A stretch of DNA of 64,000 nucleotides from Acidobacteriota bacterium (GTDB taxonomy: Bacteria; Acidobacteriota; Thermoanaerobaculia; Multivoradales; JBCCEF01). The stretch lies in the NCBI GenBank assembly GCA_039028635.1, contig JBCCHV010000002.1:1-64000 (forward strand), given 5' to 3'. The notes beneath the pieces are model-generated. The model was not told the origin of the DNA, did not search any database, and worked only from the letters and a program-made list of their open reading frames with translations. A program made the position numbers and the translations under genes. This document shows, in pieces, positions 8,393-17,895 of the stretch (position 1 is its first letter; each line of letters starts with the position of its first letter).

Positions 8393-10611
8393 CAGAGGTA
8401 CCCCAGAGCACGTAGGCGCTGACGGGTTTCGTCGAGCTCCTCGGCATCGCCGTGAGCGCTCTCTTCGGACACCCACAGGGCCAGGGCGGCGCGTTCCGAC
8501 CGCGGCCAACCTTTGGCCCGAAGGTCCTGCGCCGTCAGCCTGCCGCCTTCGTAGACCCGTCCATCACCGACCAGAATCTCGCCCTCCTCCAAGGTCACCT
8601 CGAGGGACTCGATGACCACCTCCTGAGCCTCCGGCAGGCGGACTCCCCGACTGCCGATCGGGCCCTCGGCGAGCTGCAACACAAGGCGACGACCGATCAC
8701 CTGGAAGCGATCCTCGGGCCCCAGGAAGTAGCCTTCCCAGCCCGCCGTGGGCTCGCCGAGCTCGACCTCCAGGCGCAGTCGGCGGCCCTCCATTCTGGGC
8801 CCCGTCACCAACCACAAGCCGCCTTCGCCGGTCGCCAAGCGGCGATCCACCAAGGGCAGCAGAGGAGCCGCTCGCGGCGCCTCGGAGGGCAGCAGGTTGT
8901 GCGCTTCGGCGGGATCCGCCGTCAGGTCGTAGAGCTCGGTACGCTGCAGACGCTCGACGTCTGCTCGCCACAGGATATCCCGCAGCTCCTCGCCCGCGAC
9001 AAACGGCCGATGGCGATCGAAGCGGACCAGCTTCTTGCCGTCGAGCACCACCGCCGCACGCCGCGGTCCGCTCGACAGATTCTCCGCAAAGGCTTCTCGC
9101 CGCGGCAGCGGCTCGCCGGCGACCACCACCGGCAACAGATCTTCGCCGGCCAATGCCGGGTCCGGCGTTCCGCCGGCGGCGGCGATCAGGGTCGGCGCCA
9201 AGTCCACCAGGCATACCGTCCCGGGGAGACGCCGGCCGGCCGCGATGCGGCCGTCCCAACGCAGGATCAGAGGCACCCGGATCTGCTCCTGATAAAGGGT
9301 CTGACCATGCTTCCAGCCACCGTGATCGTAGAGCTCTTCGCCGTGGTCGGAGGTCAGGACGATCAGCGTATTGCTCAACACCTCGGGATCGATCGAGGCC
9401 AGCAGCCGCCCGACGGCGCGGTCGACATAGGCGATCTCGCTGTCGTAGAGGGCGGTCAGGTGGGCGATGTCTTTCTCCGGATCGGTGAGGGGAATCTTGC
9501 CCGTATAGACCCCATGCACCCATTTTCCGGAGATGGTGCCGTCGTAGTCCGGATACCAGGGCGAACGCCCGTCCACCAGATCCGGGTTGTCATAAGGATC
9601 ATGCGGATCCAGGTAGTGAACATAGAGGAAGAAGGGATGGCGCCGCTGATGGGCCTTCAGCCAGGGCAGCACCCGGCCCTCGACATCGTCGGCGTGGCGC
9701 AACATCGACTCGTTGGCCGGCGGCGCCGTGTAGAAGGTCTGGAAACCGCGCGCGAAGCCGTTGCCGCGATGCATCGTCGGGTTGGCGACGAAGCCGGCGG
9801 TCCGGTACCCGAGGTCGGCGAGCCGTTCGGGCACCGACAGGACATCCGACGGGATCCCGAAGCTGCTCATGCTGGATCCCAGGATGTCTCCCGGATAGCG
9901 ACCGGTGAGGTACGAAGCCGCCGATGGCAGGGTCCAGGGCGCCTGCGAATAGGCGGTCTCGATCAGCGTGCCCTGGCTCGCCAGCAGGCGCTCGATATGG
10001 GGTGCCGTATCGCGCTCGTAGCCGTAGCTGGTGAGATGGTCGGCGCGCAGCGTGTCGATGACGATCCACAGGATGTTGGGCCGCTCGTCGGTCGCCGCCA
10101 CGGCGCTGCCTTCGAGCACCAGCGGCGCCCAAGCCACCTCGGTCTCGCCGGCCGCAGCGATCACCTTGGCCACCGCCTCGATCTCGACTTCTTCGCCGGA
10201 GTAGCGGTCGAGATCGACGCTCAGGTCGAGCCAAGATGGCCCGTCCCGCTGACCGAGGTCGAGAATCTCGAGCTCTTCCCCCCGGCGCAAGGAGAGGCGC
10301 AGCTCGAAGCGCTCGAAGTCTTCCGCTGCCGTCTGCGCCCCCACCGACAGGCGACCGCCGGCCGGCACCCTACCGCGCCAGCGCCAACCACTGCCTCGCG
10401 ACAGGATGGCTGGTCGGGCCTCGTTGTCGCGCGCCAAGAAGGCGAATCGCGGCGGCGAGGAGAACTCGAATCCGGTCGCTGTACAGTCCGGTGGGCAGGG
10501 GCCTTCCTCCAGAGGAAGCCGGAACCCCTCCGGCTCTCCCGAGCCGCACGCCATCCACAGCAGGGCCGCCAAGACCAGGCCGAGGCCGCGCCGCCAGCGC
10601 TCAAACGGCAT
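8392..10611 (-). CDS. Sulfatase-fold lipoprotein with Thr at the nucleophile position
   Basis: A 739-residue alkaline-phosphatase-superfamily protein. The N-terminus is a lipoprotein signal (LVLAALLWMAC, lipobox Cys about residue 22). The catalytic domain has RPNILWIVIDTLRADHLTSY (metal-binding Asp), QAPWTLPSAASYLTGRYP and LTSDHGEELYDHGGWKHGQ (metal Asp/His). In true sulfatases the nucleophile is a formylglycine made from Cys or Ser in C/S-x-P-x-R; here the aligned residue is Thr in W-T-L-P-S. Thr nucleophiles are known in related phospho-transferases, so it may move phospho-groups rather than sulfate. It overlaps both neighbours in the operon, so probably modifies the same polysaccharide. 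Confidence 0.84.
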   Translation of the reverse strand: MPFERWRRGLGLVLAALLWMACGSGEPEGFRLPLEEGPCPPDCTATGFEFSSPPRFAFLARDNEARPAILSRGSGWRWRGRVPAGGRLSVGAQTAAEDFERFELRLSLRRGEELEILDLGQRDGPSWLDLSVDLDRYSGEEVEIEAVAKVIAAAGETEVAWAPLVLEGSAVAATDERPNILWIVIDTLRADHLTSYGYERDTAPHIERLLASQGTLIETAYSQAPWTLPSAASYLTGRYPGDILGSSMSSFGIPSDVLSVPERLADLGYRTAGFVANPTMHRGNGFARGFQTFYTAPPANESMLRHADDVEGRVLPWLKAHQRRHPFFLYVHYLDPHDPYDNPDLVDGRSPWYPDYDGTISGKWVHGVYTGKIPLTDPEKDIAHLTALYDSEIAYVDRAVGRLLASIDPEVLSNTLIVLTSDHGEELYDHGGWKHGQTLYQEQIRVPLILRWDGRIAAGRRLPGTVCLVDLAPTLIAAAGGTPDPALAGEDLLPVVVAGEPLPRREAFAENLSSGPRRAAVVLDGKKLVRFDRHRPFVAGEELRDILWRADVERLQRTELYDLTADPAEAHNLLPSEAPRAAPLLPLVDRRLATGEGGLWLVTGPRMEGRRLRLEVELGEPTAGWEGYFLGPEDRFQVIGRRLVLQLAEGPIGSRGVRLPEAQEVVIESLEVTLEEGEILVGDGRVYEGGRLTAQDLRAKGWPRSERAALALWVSEESAHGDAEELDETRQRLRALGYL

Positions 10612-11521
10612 CGTGGTCCCCCATTGAGAAATACAGACCGAAGTCGGAGAGAGCCCGGTCCACCGGACCCTGCCAGCACACCAAAGTCTCTTCCTTCGGC
10701 ACCTTTCGCAAGCTCAAACGCTCCAAGACCCGCTGCTGCACCGCATCCGCCGACGGCCAGAATCGCCAGCGCTCGATCCCTGCCCGCCGCAGATCCCCGG
10801 CCACGGCCAGCAGCGCATCGTACCAATCGCCACCGGCCGGCAGCCACAGCTCGGCGGCCCAAGCTTCGGGGCCGACAAAGGCGAAGACCGCCAGGCCCAT
10901 CAAGCTGCCGCTGCTGAGCCGGTAGAAGCGGTAGTAGCGACTCGGCCGGGCGTAGTAGCGCCAGTTGAGGAAAGTGCCCGATCGCACCACTCCGCCGAGG
11001 TCACAGGCGGTCCAGATCGCCTCCGCCTCGGGCGGGCACGTGTCCTGCGGCTCGGCCCCAGCCTGGCGCGGTGGCGCCGTCGGCAGCTCCCCCCACAGCG
11101 GCACCTTGGTGGCCACGGCGACATAGTCGAAGGCGCGTCGCCCGAGCTGGTAATGGCGGCGGTTGGGGAACCCGGTCACCCAGGGGAAGTCTCCGCTGTG
11201 GGGAAGCTCATCCAGGATGCCGCCGAGCAGGTCCAGCATGGGAGGGCGGAGGCCTTGCCCCTTACCGGTGCGGCCAGCGATGTCGACAACGCTCCACAGG
11301 AGCCCGGAGCCTCCCCGCCAATGGGCTGGAAAGGCCAACGCCCCGGCGTGGGCCAAGACTTCGCCGGCCTCGTCGACGGCCACCCGGCTGATCGCCGAGC
11401 CGGGGGTGCGGCGATACTTCCAGTCCCAAGACTCGGCGTCGAAGGGATGGCCGAAGCGATCACGAAACAGGGCATCGAGCCCGGCGAGCTCGGCCTCCCC
11501 GGTGTCCCGGAAGGAGATCAT
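10601..11521 (-). CDS. GNAT-like acyltransferase in polysaccharide operon
   Basis: A 306-residue protein beginning MISFRDTGEAELAGLDALF, whose layout is that of a GNAT N-acyltransferase with two related halves: SAISRVAVDEAGEVLAHAGA and LWSVVDIAGRTGKGQGLRPP (candidate acyl-CoA loop), followed by ARPSRYYRFYRL in the second half. The start at 11521 overlaps the stop of the YfhO-like gene (ATGA), rejecting the 85-codon longer frame. Its C-terminus overlaps the sulfatase gene by 11 bases. It may acylate an amino sugar exposed by the PIG-L enzyme; this is inference from context. Confidence 0.72.
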   Translation of the reverse strand: MISFRDTGEAELAGLDALFRDRFGHPFDAESWDWKYRRTPGSAISRVAVDEAGEVLAHAGALAFPAHWRGGSGLLWSVVDIAGRTGKGQGLRPPMLDLLGGILDELPHSGDFPWVTGFPNRRHYQLGRRAFDYVAVATKVPLWGELPTAPPRQAGAEPQDTCPPEAEAIWTACDLGGVVRSGTFLNWRYYARPSRYYRFYRLSSGSLMGLAVFAFVGPEAWAAELWLPAGGDWYDALLAVAGDLRRAGIERWRFWPSADAVQQRVLERLSLRKVPKEETLVCWQGPVDRALSDFGLYFSMGDHDAV

Positions 11522-13701
11522 CGGGAACGCCTCCAGAGCACGGCGAGAGCTCCCAGTGCCAGCGCGCTGACGATCACTCCGGGCCACCAACCGGGCGGTC
11601 GATACTCGAGCTCGAGGCGACCGCTGCCAGCACCGACCTCGATCTGCAGCAAATAGTCGTCGCTGGCCGCCAGTTGCGCCGCCGTCGAACCGTGCGAGCG
11701 CAGCCGCCAACCGGGAGCCGCCGTTTCGGCGACCTCCAGCACCCGAGGCCGGGATGATTGCCAGGTGATCTCCCAATAGCCGGGAACCCGCTTCAAAACC
11801 TCGAGCGATTCCGCCGCGCCGCCATCGGCCCAGCGCACTATCGGTCGCGCCATCGGACGCTCGAAGACGCGAGCATCCGGACCGCCATAGGCCAGCACCC
11901 CCGCCGACGGCGGAGCGCGCTCCTCGGGCCCGGTCATCACCCAGCGCACCGCCAGGCGATCGAGAGCCGCCGCGGGCCAGCGGCGCACCGGCTCGAAGAA
12001 GGTCGGGCTGGCGGTGCCGAAAAGCTCCCGGTGGACCTCCTGAGCAGGCGCCAGCTTGAGGGTGTCGTCACCCCGCACGTCGTCGAGTCCATAGACCGTC
12101 GCGGCATTGGGACGCAGCACCGAGCCGGTGGCCACCAGCCGCCCTTCGCGCTCGCTGAGAAACTCGATGGCGCCGGTTCGCGGGTAGAAGCTGGCCTGCG
12201 ACACCGCAGGTACCAAAGAGCGATGGGCGACGAGCAGATCGACCAGCACCAAGGCGGGGAGGATCAGCCACAGGAGTCGCCAGCGAGGGGATGGCCGCGC
12301 CGCCAGAGCGAGCAGCGCCAAGGCGGCCACCAGCGCCGCCGTGGCCCAGGCCTGGCCCACCAACAGCCCTTCCTGGCGCCAGCTCTCGGCGTGTAGAACC
12401 CAGGCGACGACGACCATGACGAGGGCTCCGAGGCTCCCCCAAAGCAGGCCCCGACGACCGAACCGGCCGGACTTCAGGCTTTCCCAGCCGGCCGCCAGCA
12501 GCAAGACCAACGCGAGATCGACGGCGAACAGCAGGCGGTGATGGAGGGCCTTGCCGATCAGCGGCACGATCGTCAGCAGGTGCCGCACACCGGGCAGGTG
12601 ATAGGCCGCCAGCAGAGCGAAGACCAGGATCGCGGACACCGCCAGCCAACAGCGCTCGCGACGCCGGCCTTCGAAGCCGGCCGCCGCCAGCGGCAAGGCC
12701 AAGGCCCCGGCGTAAACGCCGGTCGCCAGGACGTTGTAGGGCCCCCACCAGGTGCCCGCTGCCGGGTCGCCGTAGAGGCCCGGCAGCACCAGCCGAAGAG
12801 GCTGCTGGAGGAGCCGACCGAGGGGCTCGGCAAAGCTCCCTCCGGCGGCCTGCCAGCGACTGCTCTCGAGCACCAAGGCGGCCAGCGGAACGAGCTGAAT
12901 CGCCGCCAAGGCGCCGCCCAGGGACCAGCCGGCGAGCCAGTATCCCCAGAGTCGCCAAGTAGCCCCTCGCACCAACAGGTAGAGGGCGGAGATCAAGGCC
13001 GTGTGCAGAACCGTTTCGGGATGGCCGGCAAGACCCTGAAGGCCGGCGAGAAGAGCGAGCGGCAGCAGCCTCTTGCGCTCGCGGGACAAACCCTCGACGG
13101 CCCACAGGACCCAAGGCACCAGGGCGATGGCATTGCCCATCGGATACTGCCAGAACCCAATCGCCATGCCGGTGAGCGGAAAGGCGGCTCCCGCCAGCAG
13201 GGCCGCTCCGGGTCCCAGCCCGAGCCGGCGACCGAGGGCACGAGCCCCCAGGCCGGCGATCACCATGCGTAGCCAAGGCAGCAGCAGCCAGCCGAAGGAC
13301 AGGGGCAGGGCCGCGAAAAGGAGATGGAGCGGGAACAAGGGAGCGCTCTGGCCATTGCTCCAGAACGGCGCGCCGGCATACTGGTGGGGATTCCAGAAGG
13401 GCAGACGCCCCTGGCGCAGCTCTTGGCGCGCGAAGACCATCCAGGGCTGAATCTGGTAGACGACGTCGCTCTGCACCGGGTGGCCGCCGACGGTGCTGAC
13501 GACGCCCCGCCAGGGCGCCTCCTGGCCGGTGATGGCTGCCGGCGAGGGAATGCCGTCCGGGATCTCGAGAGCCGGCCAGAGGGCCGCCGTCGCGACCAAA
13601 GCGACCACCGCCCAGGCGCGCCACAGGGGCCGATTCCACCCCCACAGGAGCGGCACCAGTGCCAGCCCCACCAACACCGGCAGCATGGGATTGAAGCTCA
13701 T
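11518..13701 (-). CDS. YfhO-like multi-pass membrane protein
   Basis: A 727-residue integral membrane protein with about a dozen hydrophobic helices and a C-terminal periplasmic part ending in one more helix (PGVIVSALALGALAVLWRRS). The region QSDVVYQIQPWMVFARQELR followed by GRLPFWNPHQYAGAPFWSN is diagnostic of the YfhO family, whose members take part in glycosylation of lipid-linked glycans or lipoteichoic acids and may be GT-C enzymes. The ATG at 13701 overlaps the upstream gene's stop (ATGA). In this operon it probably adds a sugar from a polyprenyl-phosphate donor outside the membrane; its neighbour at 13698 could make that donor. Confidence 0.83.
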   Translation of the reverse strand: MSFNPMLPVLVGLALVPLLWGWNRPLWRAWAVVALVATAALWPALEIPDGIPSPAAITGQEAPWRGVVSTVGGHPVQSDVVYQIQPWMVFARQELRQGRLPFWNPHQYAGAPFWSNGQSAPLFPLHLLFAALPLSFGWLLLPWLRMVIAGLGARALGRRLGLGPGAALLAGAAFPLTGMAIGFWQYPMGNAIALVPWVLWAVEGLSRERKRLLPLALLAGLQGLAGHPETVLHTALISALYLLVRGATWRLWGYWLAGWSLGGALAAIQLVPLAALVLESSRWQAAGGSFAEPLGRLLQQPLRLVLPGLYGDPAAGTWWGPYNVLATGVYAGALALPLAAAGFEGRRRERCWLAVSAILVFALLAAYHLPGVRHLLTIVPLIGKALHHRLLFAVDLALVLLLAAGWESLKSGRFGRRGLLWGSLGALVMVVVAWVLHAESWRQEGLLVGQAWATAALVAALALLALAARPSPRWRLLWLILPALVLVDLLVAHRSLVPAVSQASFYPRTGAIEFLSEREGRLVATGSVLRPNAATVYGLDDVRGDDTLKLAPAQEVHRELFGTASPTFFEPVRRWPAAALDRLAVRWVMTGPEERAPPSAGVLAYGGPDARVFERPMARPIVRWADGGAAESLEVLKRVPGYWEITWQSSRPRVLEVAETAAPGWRLRSHGSTAAQLAASDDYLLQIEVGAGSGRLELEYRPPGWWPGVIVSALALGALAVLWRRSR

Positions 13702-14423
13702 GGCGCGCGGTGCCGAGATCTCCCCCGGTGGCGCCACCGCATGCGCAGGATGTCGCGCAGCATGCGGCTCGAATCGAGGATCGGGTGAACTCGGGAGTCG
13801 GCCGAGTTGGACCAGCGAACTCCCACTTCCACCACCTCGTGACCGGCCCTCAGGGCGAGCCAGACCAGCTCGACGTCGAAGGCGAAGCCATCGGTTTTGA
13901 GCTGCTCGAAGAGCTGCCGGGCGACGGCACCGTCGAGCAGCTTGAAGCCGCACTGGGTGTCGCGAAAACCGCGCACGCCAAAGAGGCGAATCAGACCGTT
14001 GAAGGTCTTTCCCATCAGCTCCCGATAGAGCGGCTGACGCTGTTCGATACGGGAGCCGGACACGGCCCGGCTGCCCATCGCCAGGGCGGCCCCGGCATCG
14101 ACCGCCGGGATCAGTCGGGCGAGATCTTCGATCGGGGTCGACAGGTCGGCATCGCACAGCAGCACGCGATCGCCACGGCTCTCACCGACCCCGCGGCGCA
14201 AGGCGGCTCCCTTGCCGCGGTTCTCCGGCTGGCGCAGCACCCTCACGCCGTCTCCGGCGGCCTCGGCGACCGCCACGGTGGCGTCGCGACTGCCGTCATC
14301 GACCACCAGAATCTCCCAGGATCCGGAGCCCTCCTCGAGGTAGGAGGCAATGCGCTCGAGGGTGGGCCCCAAGCGCTCGGCTTCGTTGAAAGCCGGAATG
14401 ACGACCGACAAGCTCAGCGACAT
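13698..14423 (-). CDS. GT2, polyprenyl/dolichyl-phosphate sugar synthase type
   Basis: A 241-residue GT2 enzyme resembling dolichyl-phosphate beta-glucosyltransferase. Seen: LSVVIPAFNEAERLGPTLER, LVVDDGSRDAT, NRGKGAALRRG, the DxD in LLCDADLSTPIEDL, and GFRDTQCGFKLLDG, a run strongly associated with this subgroup. It lacks C-terminal membrane helices. Expected to load a sugar onto a polyprenyl phosphate at the cytoplasmic face, giving a donor for GT-C enzymes such as the adjacent YfhO-like protein, with which it overlaps by four bases. Confidence 0.88.
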   Translation of the reverse strand: MSLSLSVVIPAFNEAERLGPTLERIASYLEEGSGSWEILVVDDGSRDATVAVAEAAGDGVRVLRQPENRGKGAALRRGVGESRGDRVLLCDADLSTPIEDLARLIPAVDAGAALAMGSRAVSGSRIEQRQPLYRELMGKTFNGLIRLFGVRGFRDTQCGFKLLDGAVARQLFEQLKTDGFAFDVELVWLALRAGHEVVEVGVRWSNSADSRVHPILDSSRMLRDILRMRWRHRGRSRHRAP

Positions 14424-14432
14424 CGCGGCATT

Positions 14433-15479
14433 CTATTGCGCTCCCGAGGGGGGATCGGAACGCCAGACGCCGGCGACCGCAGAACCCTCGTCCGGGACCG
14501 CCGAGACGACCAAGGACAGGGCCTCGGGACAGGCCTCGTGGAGCGCTCGAAGGCTTTCCAGAGGCACACCGTGAGAGCGCAGTCCTGCGGCCGGCATGCC
14601 GAGGGACGTGGGAGACGCCAGCCACCAGGCAGGCCCGAGATCTCGACGGCGCTCGCCGGGCAGCTCACCGGCCGCGAACGGTAGATCCTCCCCCCATTTG
14701 GGGGTTCGCAAGGCCAACCGACCGAGCCAGCCACGGGAACGAAAGTAGCGCCGGCGCGAGCGCGCGTAGCGCTCCGCCTGGCCGGAGGGTCGGGCGGCAT
14801 GGCCCCAGGAGTGAACCACCCGAGCCCGCGGCTCGAGGGCCACTGTCAGCCCGAGACGGTGGGCTCGGTCGATCCAGTCGGTCTCCTCGAAGTAGAGGAA
14901 GTAGCTCTCGTCCCAGGGGCCGAGGCGTTCGGCGACCTCGCGACGGCAGGCGACCAGAGCTCCCGAAAGCTGCCGCACCGCGATCAGGCTCGACGCCTCC
15001 CAGACCCGGCGGCAGCGGTCGGTTTCCCGACGCATGGTGCGAAACCAAGCGCCCGGGCTGCGGCCGGCACGCTGTCGGCGGCGCTCCTCCCGCACCGTCC
15101 GCGGCTCCGCCGGTGGAAAGAGGAAACCGGCGAGCTCGAACTGCGGCCCAACGAGATCGGCCTCCCCGGTGGCCTTCACCAAGGCGGCGACGGATCCGGC
15201 TTCGAAGTGCAGATCCGGGTTGCCGAACAGGAGAATCTCGCCGGTGGCGTGAGATCGCCCGGCATTGAGACCGGCGGCATAGCCGGCGTTCGGTCGCACC
15301 TCGAGGTGCTCGGGCTCGAGGGCCTCGAGAGCGGCGGTCTCGGCGGCATCGTCCGAGTGATCGATGACGACCACCTCGGCGACATGACCGGCGGCTCGCG
15401 CCTCTTTGCGAAACGACTCGATCGCTGGGCCGATTACGGGCGAGGAATGAAATGCCACCACGATCCAGCTCAGCTTCAC
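14433..15479 (-). CDS. Glycosyltransferase family 2
   Basis: A 348-residue GT2 enzyme. Seen: LSWIVVAFHSSPVIGPAIES, VVIDHSDDAAE, PNAGYAAGLNAGRSHATGE, the metal-site region LLFGNPDLHFE (N-P-D in place of DxD) and ESYFLYFEETDWIDRAHRLG, typical of rhamnosyltransferase-like members. The GTG at 15479 overlaps the stop of the upstream GT4 gene (GTGA), matching the style of this operon; the frame is open further upstream to an ATG at 15533. The last 80 residues include a tryptophan-containing tail of no known domain. Confidence 0.86.
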   Translation of the reverse strand: MKLSWIVVAFHSSPVIGPAIESFRKEARAAGHVAEVVVIDHSDDAAETAALEALEPEHLEVRPNAGYAAGLNAGRSHATGEILLFGNPDLHFEAGSVAALVKATGEADLVGPQFELAGFLFPPAEPRTVREERRRQRAGRSPGAWFRTMRRETDRCRRVWEASSLIAVRQLSGALVACRREVAERLGPWDESYFLYFEETDWIDRAHRLGLTVALEPRARVVHSWGHAARPSGQAERYARSRRRYFRSRGWLGRLALRTPKWGEDLPFAAGELPGERRRDLGPAWWLASPTSLGMPAAGLRSHGVPLESLRALHEACPEALSLVVSAVPDEGSAVAGVWRSDPPSGAQ

Positions 15480-16528
15480 GACTCTCTCCCGGACCGCACC
15501 GCTTCGCGCTTCCAAGCCCCCGAGGCGACCCATCGCAGTGCCGATTCGGCATCGGCCGCGGCTTTCTCCTCGGCGAAGGCGTCGGCCACCGCCAAGCCGG
15601 CTCGACGCCCCTCGCGCCAGCGTTCAGGATCGTCGAGGAGCGCACCGGCGGCGGCGGCGAAGGCGAGGCCATCGCGCGGCGGCACGAGCGCCGCGGCACC
15701 GGCGGCGAAGCCACGAAAGCAAGCGATGTCGGAGGCCACGACGGGCACCCCCGAGGCCATCGCCTCGAGCACCGGAAGACCGAACCCCTCGGCTTCCCAA
15801 GAGGGGGCGAGCAAGAGATCACAGCTCCGTACCAAGTCGGGCACCTGCCGGGGCGGAATACCGATATGGGCTTCGTCAGCCGGCAGGAGCGCGGTTTCTT
15901 CCGCCGGCAGCGGCCATTGCGACAGCCGGACCAGGCGGCAAGGAACTCCCCTTTGGCGCAAATGCCGCACCGCATCGAGGGCGGTCGCGACTCCCTTCCA
16001 GTCGATCTCGAAGGGCGAGGCCACCAGGATCCGCGGCGGATCCGAGGGCTGCCCGGCTGGGCGTGGCGACCACTCCGGTTCGAGCGGTTGAAGCACCCGC
16101 CGGGCCGGCCGACGGAACTGTCGGCGCACCAACTCGGCCAGGTGCTCGGAGACCGTGATCGCCGGCACCGGGGTCTGGTAGGCAAGGCGAATGGCGTCGT
16201 GTTCGCTGCCGTTGTGGCTGTAGGAGGCCTCGTAGCCCTGACAGTAATGGACCACCTCGCCCTGGCTCTGGCAGGCCGGGGCGAGGGTCGTCCAATAGGT
16301 CGCGACGGTGACATCGGCAGGCGGCCGGGCCGCCGGATCGAGATCCGGCAGAGTCAGGAACTCGGCCTCCGGGGAATACCAATCGGGAGCCTTTCCGCGG
16401 CTGATCACGGTCACCCGATGGCCGCGTCGGACCAGCAGATCGGCCTGGCGCAAAACCACCTTGACGCCCCCGAAGAGGGGTGCGTCGTCAAGGAGATATT
16501 GGATCCTGAGGGGGGATGGGCTCAGCAC
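15476..16528 (-). CDS. Glycosyltransferase family 4
   Basis: A 350-residue GT-B retaining glycosyltransferase. The N-terminal DDAPLFGGVKVVLRQADLLV and GHRVTVISRG form the acceptor-side Rossmann domain; the C-terminal LLLAPSWEAEGFGLPVLEAM carries the E-x7-E donor motif, followed by GVPVVASDIACFRG. The likely start is GTG at 16528. It is about 60 bases downstream of the Wzt gene and overlaps the next GT2 gene. Likely an early transferase acting on the repeat unit or its cap, but the sugar cannot be named. Confidence 0.9.
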   Translation of the reverse strand: MLSPSPLRIQYLLDDAPLFGGVKVVLRQADLLVRRGHRVTVISRGKAPDWYSPEAEFLTLPDLDPAARPPADVTVATYWTTLAPACQSQGEVVHYCQGYEASYSHNGSEHDAIRLAYQTPVPAITVSEHLAELVRRQFRRPARRVLQPLEPEWSPRPAGQPSDPPRILVASPFEIDWKGVATALDAVRHLRQRGVPCRLVRLSQWPLPAEETALLPADEAHIGIPPRQVPDLVRSCDLLLAPSWEAEGFGLPVLEAMASGVPVVASDIACFRGFAAGAAALVPPRDGLAFAAAAGALLDDPERWREGRRAGLAVADAFAEEKAAADAESALRWVASGAWKREAVRSGRES

Positions 16529-16586
16529 GCCGAGGGAAGGGGCTCACGACCAAGACGGGAGAGCACCCAGCGTCGGATTCGCAACC

Positions 16587-17813
16587 TCATCGCTGCGCTT
16601 CCATCAGTCGCGGCACCGCTTGGCCGTCCAGGGACTCCCAGCCATGGTCGACCTCGATCAACCCGAAACGATACTCGCCGCCGACGACCCGAAATCCGGG
16701 TTTGAGGGTGCACTGATCGTAGATGTGGAGCCCCGCTTCATCGAGCAGGAAGACGTTGAGGACGAACTCGCCCTTGACCACCGGCATGCGGGGTAGCTGA
16801 AGCGCGACGCGATAGCGTTCGCGGCCACTGAATGGCGTCAGGCCGTCGTGATGGGTTCCGAAGACGCAGACTTCGACTCCGTCGGCACGATCGAGGCCGA
16901 TCCCAAGGTGGAACTGGCGCTGTGTATCGTCCGTCTCCCAGGAGATCTCGACCGCCGCAGGGTCGCAATAACCGAGCGTCGGGACGCCGTCCTCGGAATC
17001 CTCCGTGACCACGCTCACCTCGGTCAGCCGCGCCGGCCCTGGCAAGGCAGCCTCCGGCACCTGGACCTGGGATCGGGCGGCCGATTTTGCCAGCAGGTAG
17101 TTCTCATACTCCCGGACGACATCGGCCACCGGCCCGAGGGCCGCCATCTCGCCATCGCGCAGCCAGAGGGCACGATTGCAGAAGGCGTTGACGTAGTACA
17201 TGGCGTGGGAGCAGAAGAGCAGTGTGCCGCCGGATTCGACGAAGACCTGCAGGCGATCGATGCACTTCTTCTGGAAGTAGCCGTCGCCGACGGACAGGGC
17301 CTCGTCGATGATCAGGACCTCAGGATCGACCTGGGTCGCAATCGAGAAGCCCAGTCGCATGGCCATGCCCGTCGAGTAGGTCTTGACCGGCCGCTCGATG
17401 AAGTCACCGAGCTCGCTGAAGGCGATGATGTCGTCCATCTTGGCGTGCACCTCGGACTCCGAAAGGCCCAGGAGCGCGGCATTCAGGACGATGTTGTGGC
17501 GACCCGAAAAGTCGGGATGGAAGCCGGACCCGAGCTCGAGAATGGAGGCGCAACGACCGCGCACCGAAAAATCGCCAGCGGTCGGCTCGGTGATCCCGGA
17601 GAGAATCTTGAGGAGGGTGCTCTTGCCGGCACCGTTCTCGCCCACCAGGGCGAGGCCCTCGCCCCCGGCGAGCTCGAAGGTGACGTCCCGCAAAGCACGA
17701 AATTCTTCGTGCAGAGCGCGGCCCGTGAGGAGCTCCCGCAACCGCCGACCGGGGGACGCGAAGACCTTGTAGCTCTTGGTCAGTCCCTGGGCACGGACGG
17801 CGGGCTCTAGCAT
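16587..17813 (-). CDS. wzt: Polysaccharide ABC exporter ATPase (Wzt type)
   Basis: A 408-residue ATPase that, with a Wzm-type permease, flips undecaprenyl-linked polysaccharide across the inner membrane. Seen: Walker A LVGENGAGKSTLLKILSG, the signature region YSTGMAMRLGFSIA, and Walker B PEVLIIDEALSVGDGYFQ, all Wzt/TagH-like. Residues from about 265 to the end form an extra beta-rich domain, consistent with the Wzt C-terminal domain that binds the chain terminus and determines specificity. It leads the glycosyltransferase operon. The matching permease gene (25693-26466) lies about 8 kb upstream on the same strand, beyond three secreted-protein genes. Confidence 0.92.
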   Translation of the reverse strand: MLEPAVRAQGLTKSYKVFASPGRRLRELLTGRALHEEFRALRDVTFELAGGEGLALVGENGAGKSTLLKILSGITEPTAGDFSVRGRCASILELGSGFHPDFSGRHNIVLNAALLGLSESEVHAKMDDIIAFSELGDFIERPVKTYSTGMAMRLGFSIATQVDPEVLIIDEALSVGDGYFQKKCIDRLQVFVESGGTLLFCSHAMYYVNAFCNRALWLRDGEMAALGPVADVVREYENYLLAKSAARSQVQVPEAALPGPARLTEVSVVTEDSEDGVPTLGYCDPAAVEISWETDDTQRQFHLGIGLDRADGVEVCVFGTHHDGLTPFSGRERYRVALQLPRMPVVKGEFVLNVFLLDEAGLHIYDQCTLKPGFRVVGGEYRFGLIEVDHGWESLDGQAVPRLMEAQR

Positions 17814-17836
17814 GGACGGTCGATCTCGCGACGATC

Positions 17837-17886
17837 GCCCTCGCGAAGAGGGCTGAGTGGCGACGGCTCGGTGAGAGCCGTCGCCA
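17837..17886 (-). terminator. Tandem hairpins after the PKD gene
   Basis: Two adjacent inverted repeats in the 82-base gap between the PKD gene and wzt. One is a perfect 12-bp stem with a 5-base loop (17858-17886, TGGCGACGGCTC arm), the other is GCCCTC-N5-GAGGGC (17837-17853). Neither is followed by a T-run, so this may be a leaky or Rho-assisted terminator, or an mRNA-stabilising structure upstream of wzt. Confidence 0.6.
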
Positions 17887-17895
17887 TCAAGGGGC

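Noticed and set aside
8452-10917. Long plus-strand open frame (over 800 codons) opposite the sulfatase and GNAT genes
   Set aside because: Antisense shadow of high-GC coding sequence; no ribosome-binding site, and the minus-strand genes show clear family motifs.
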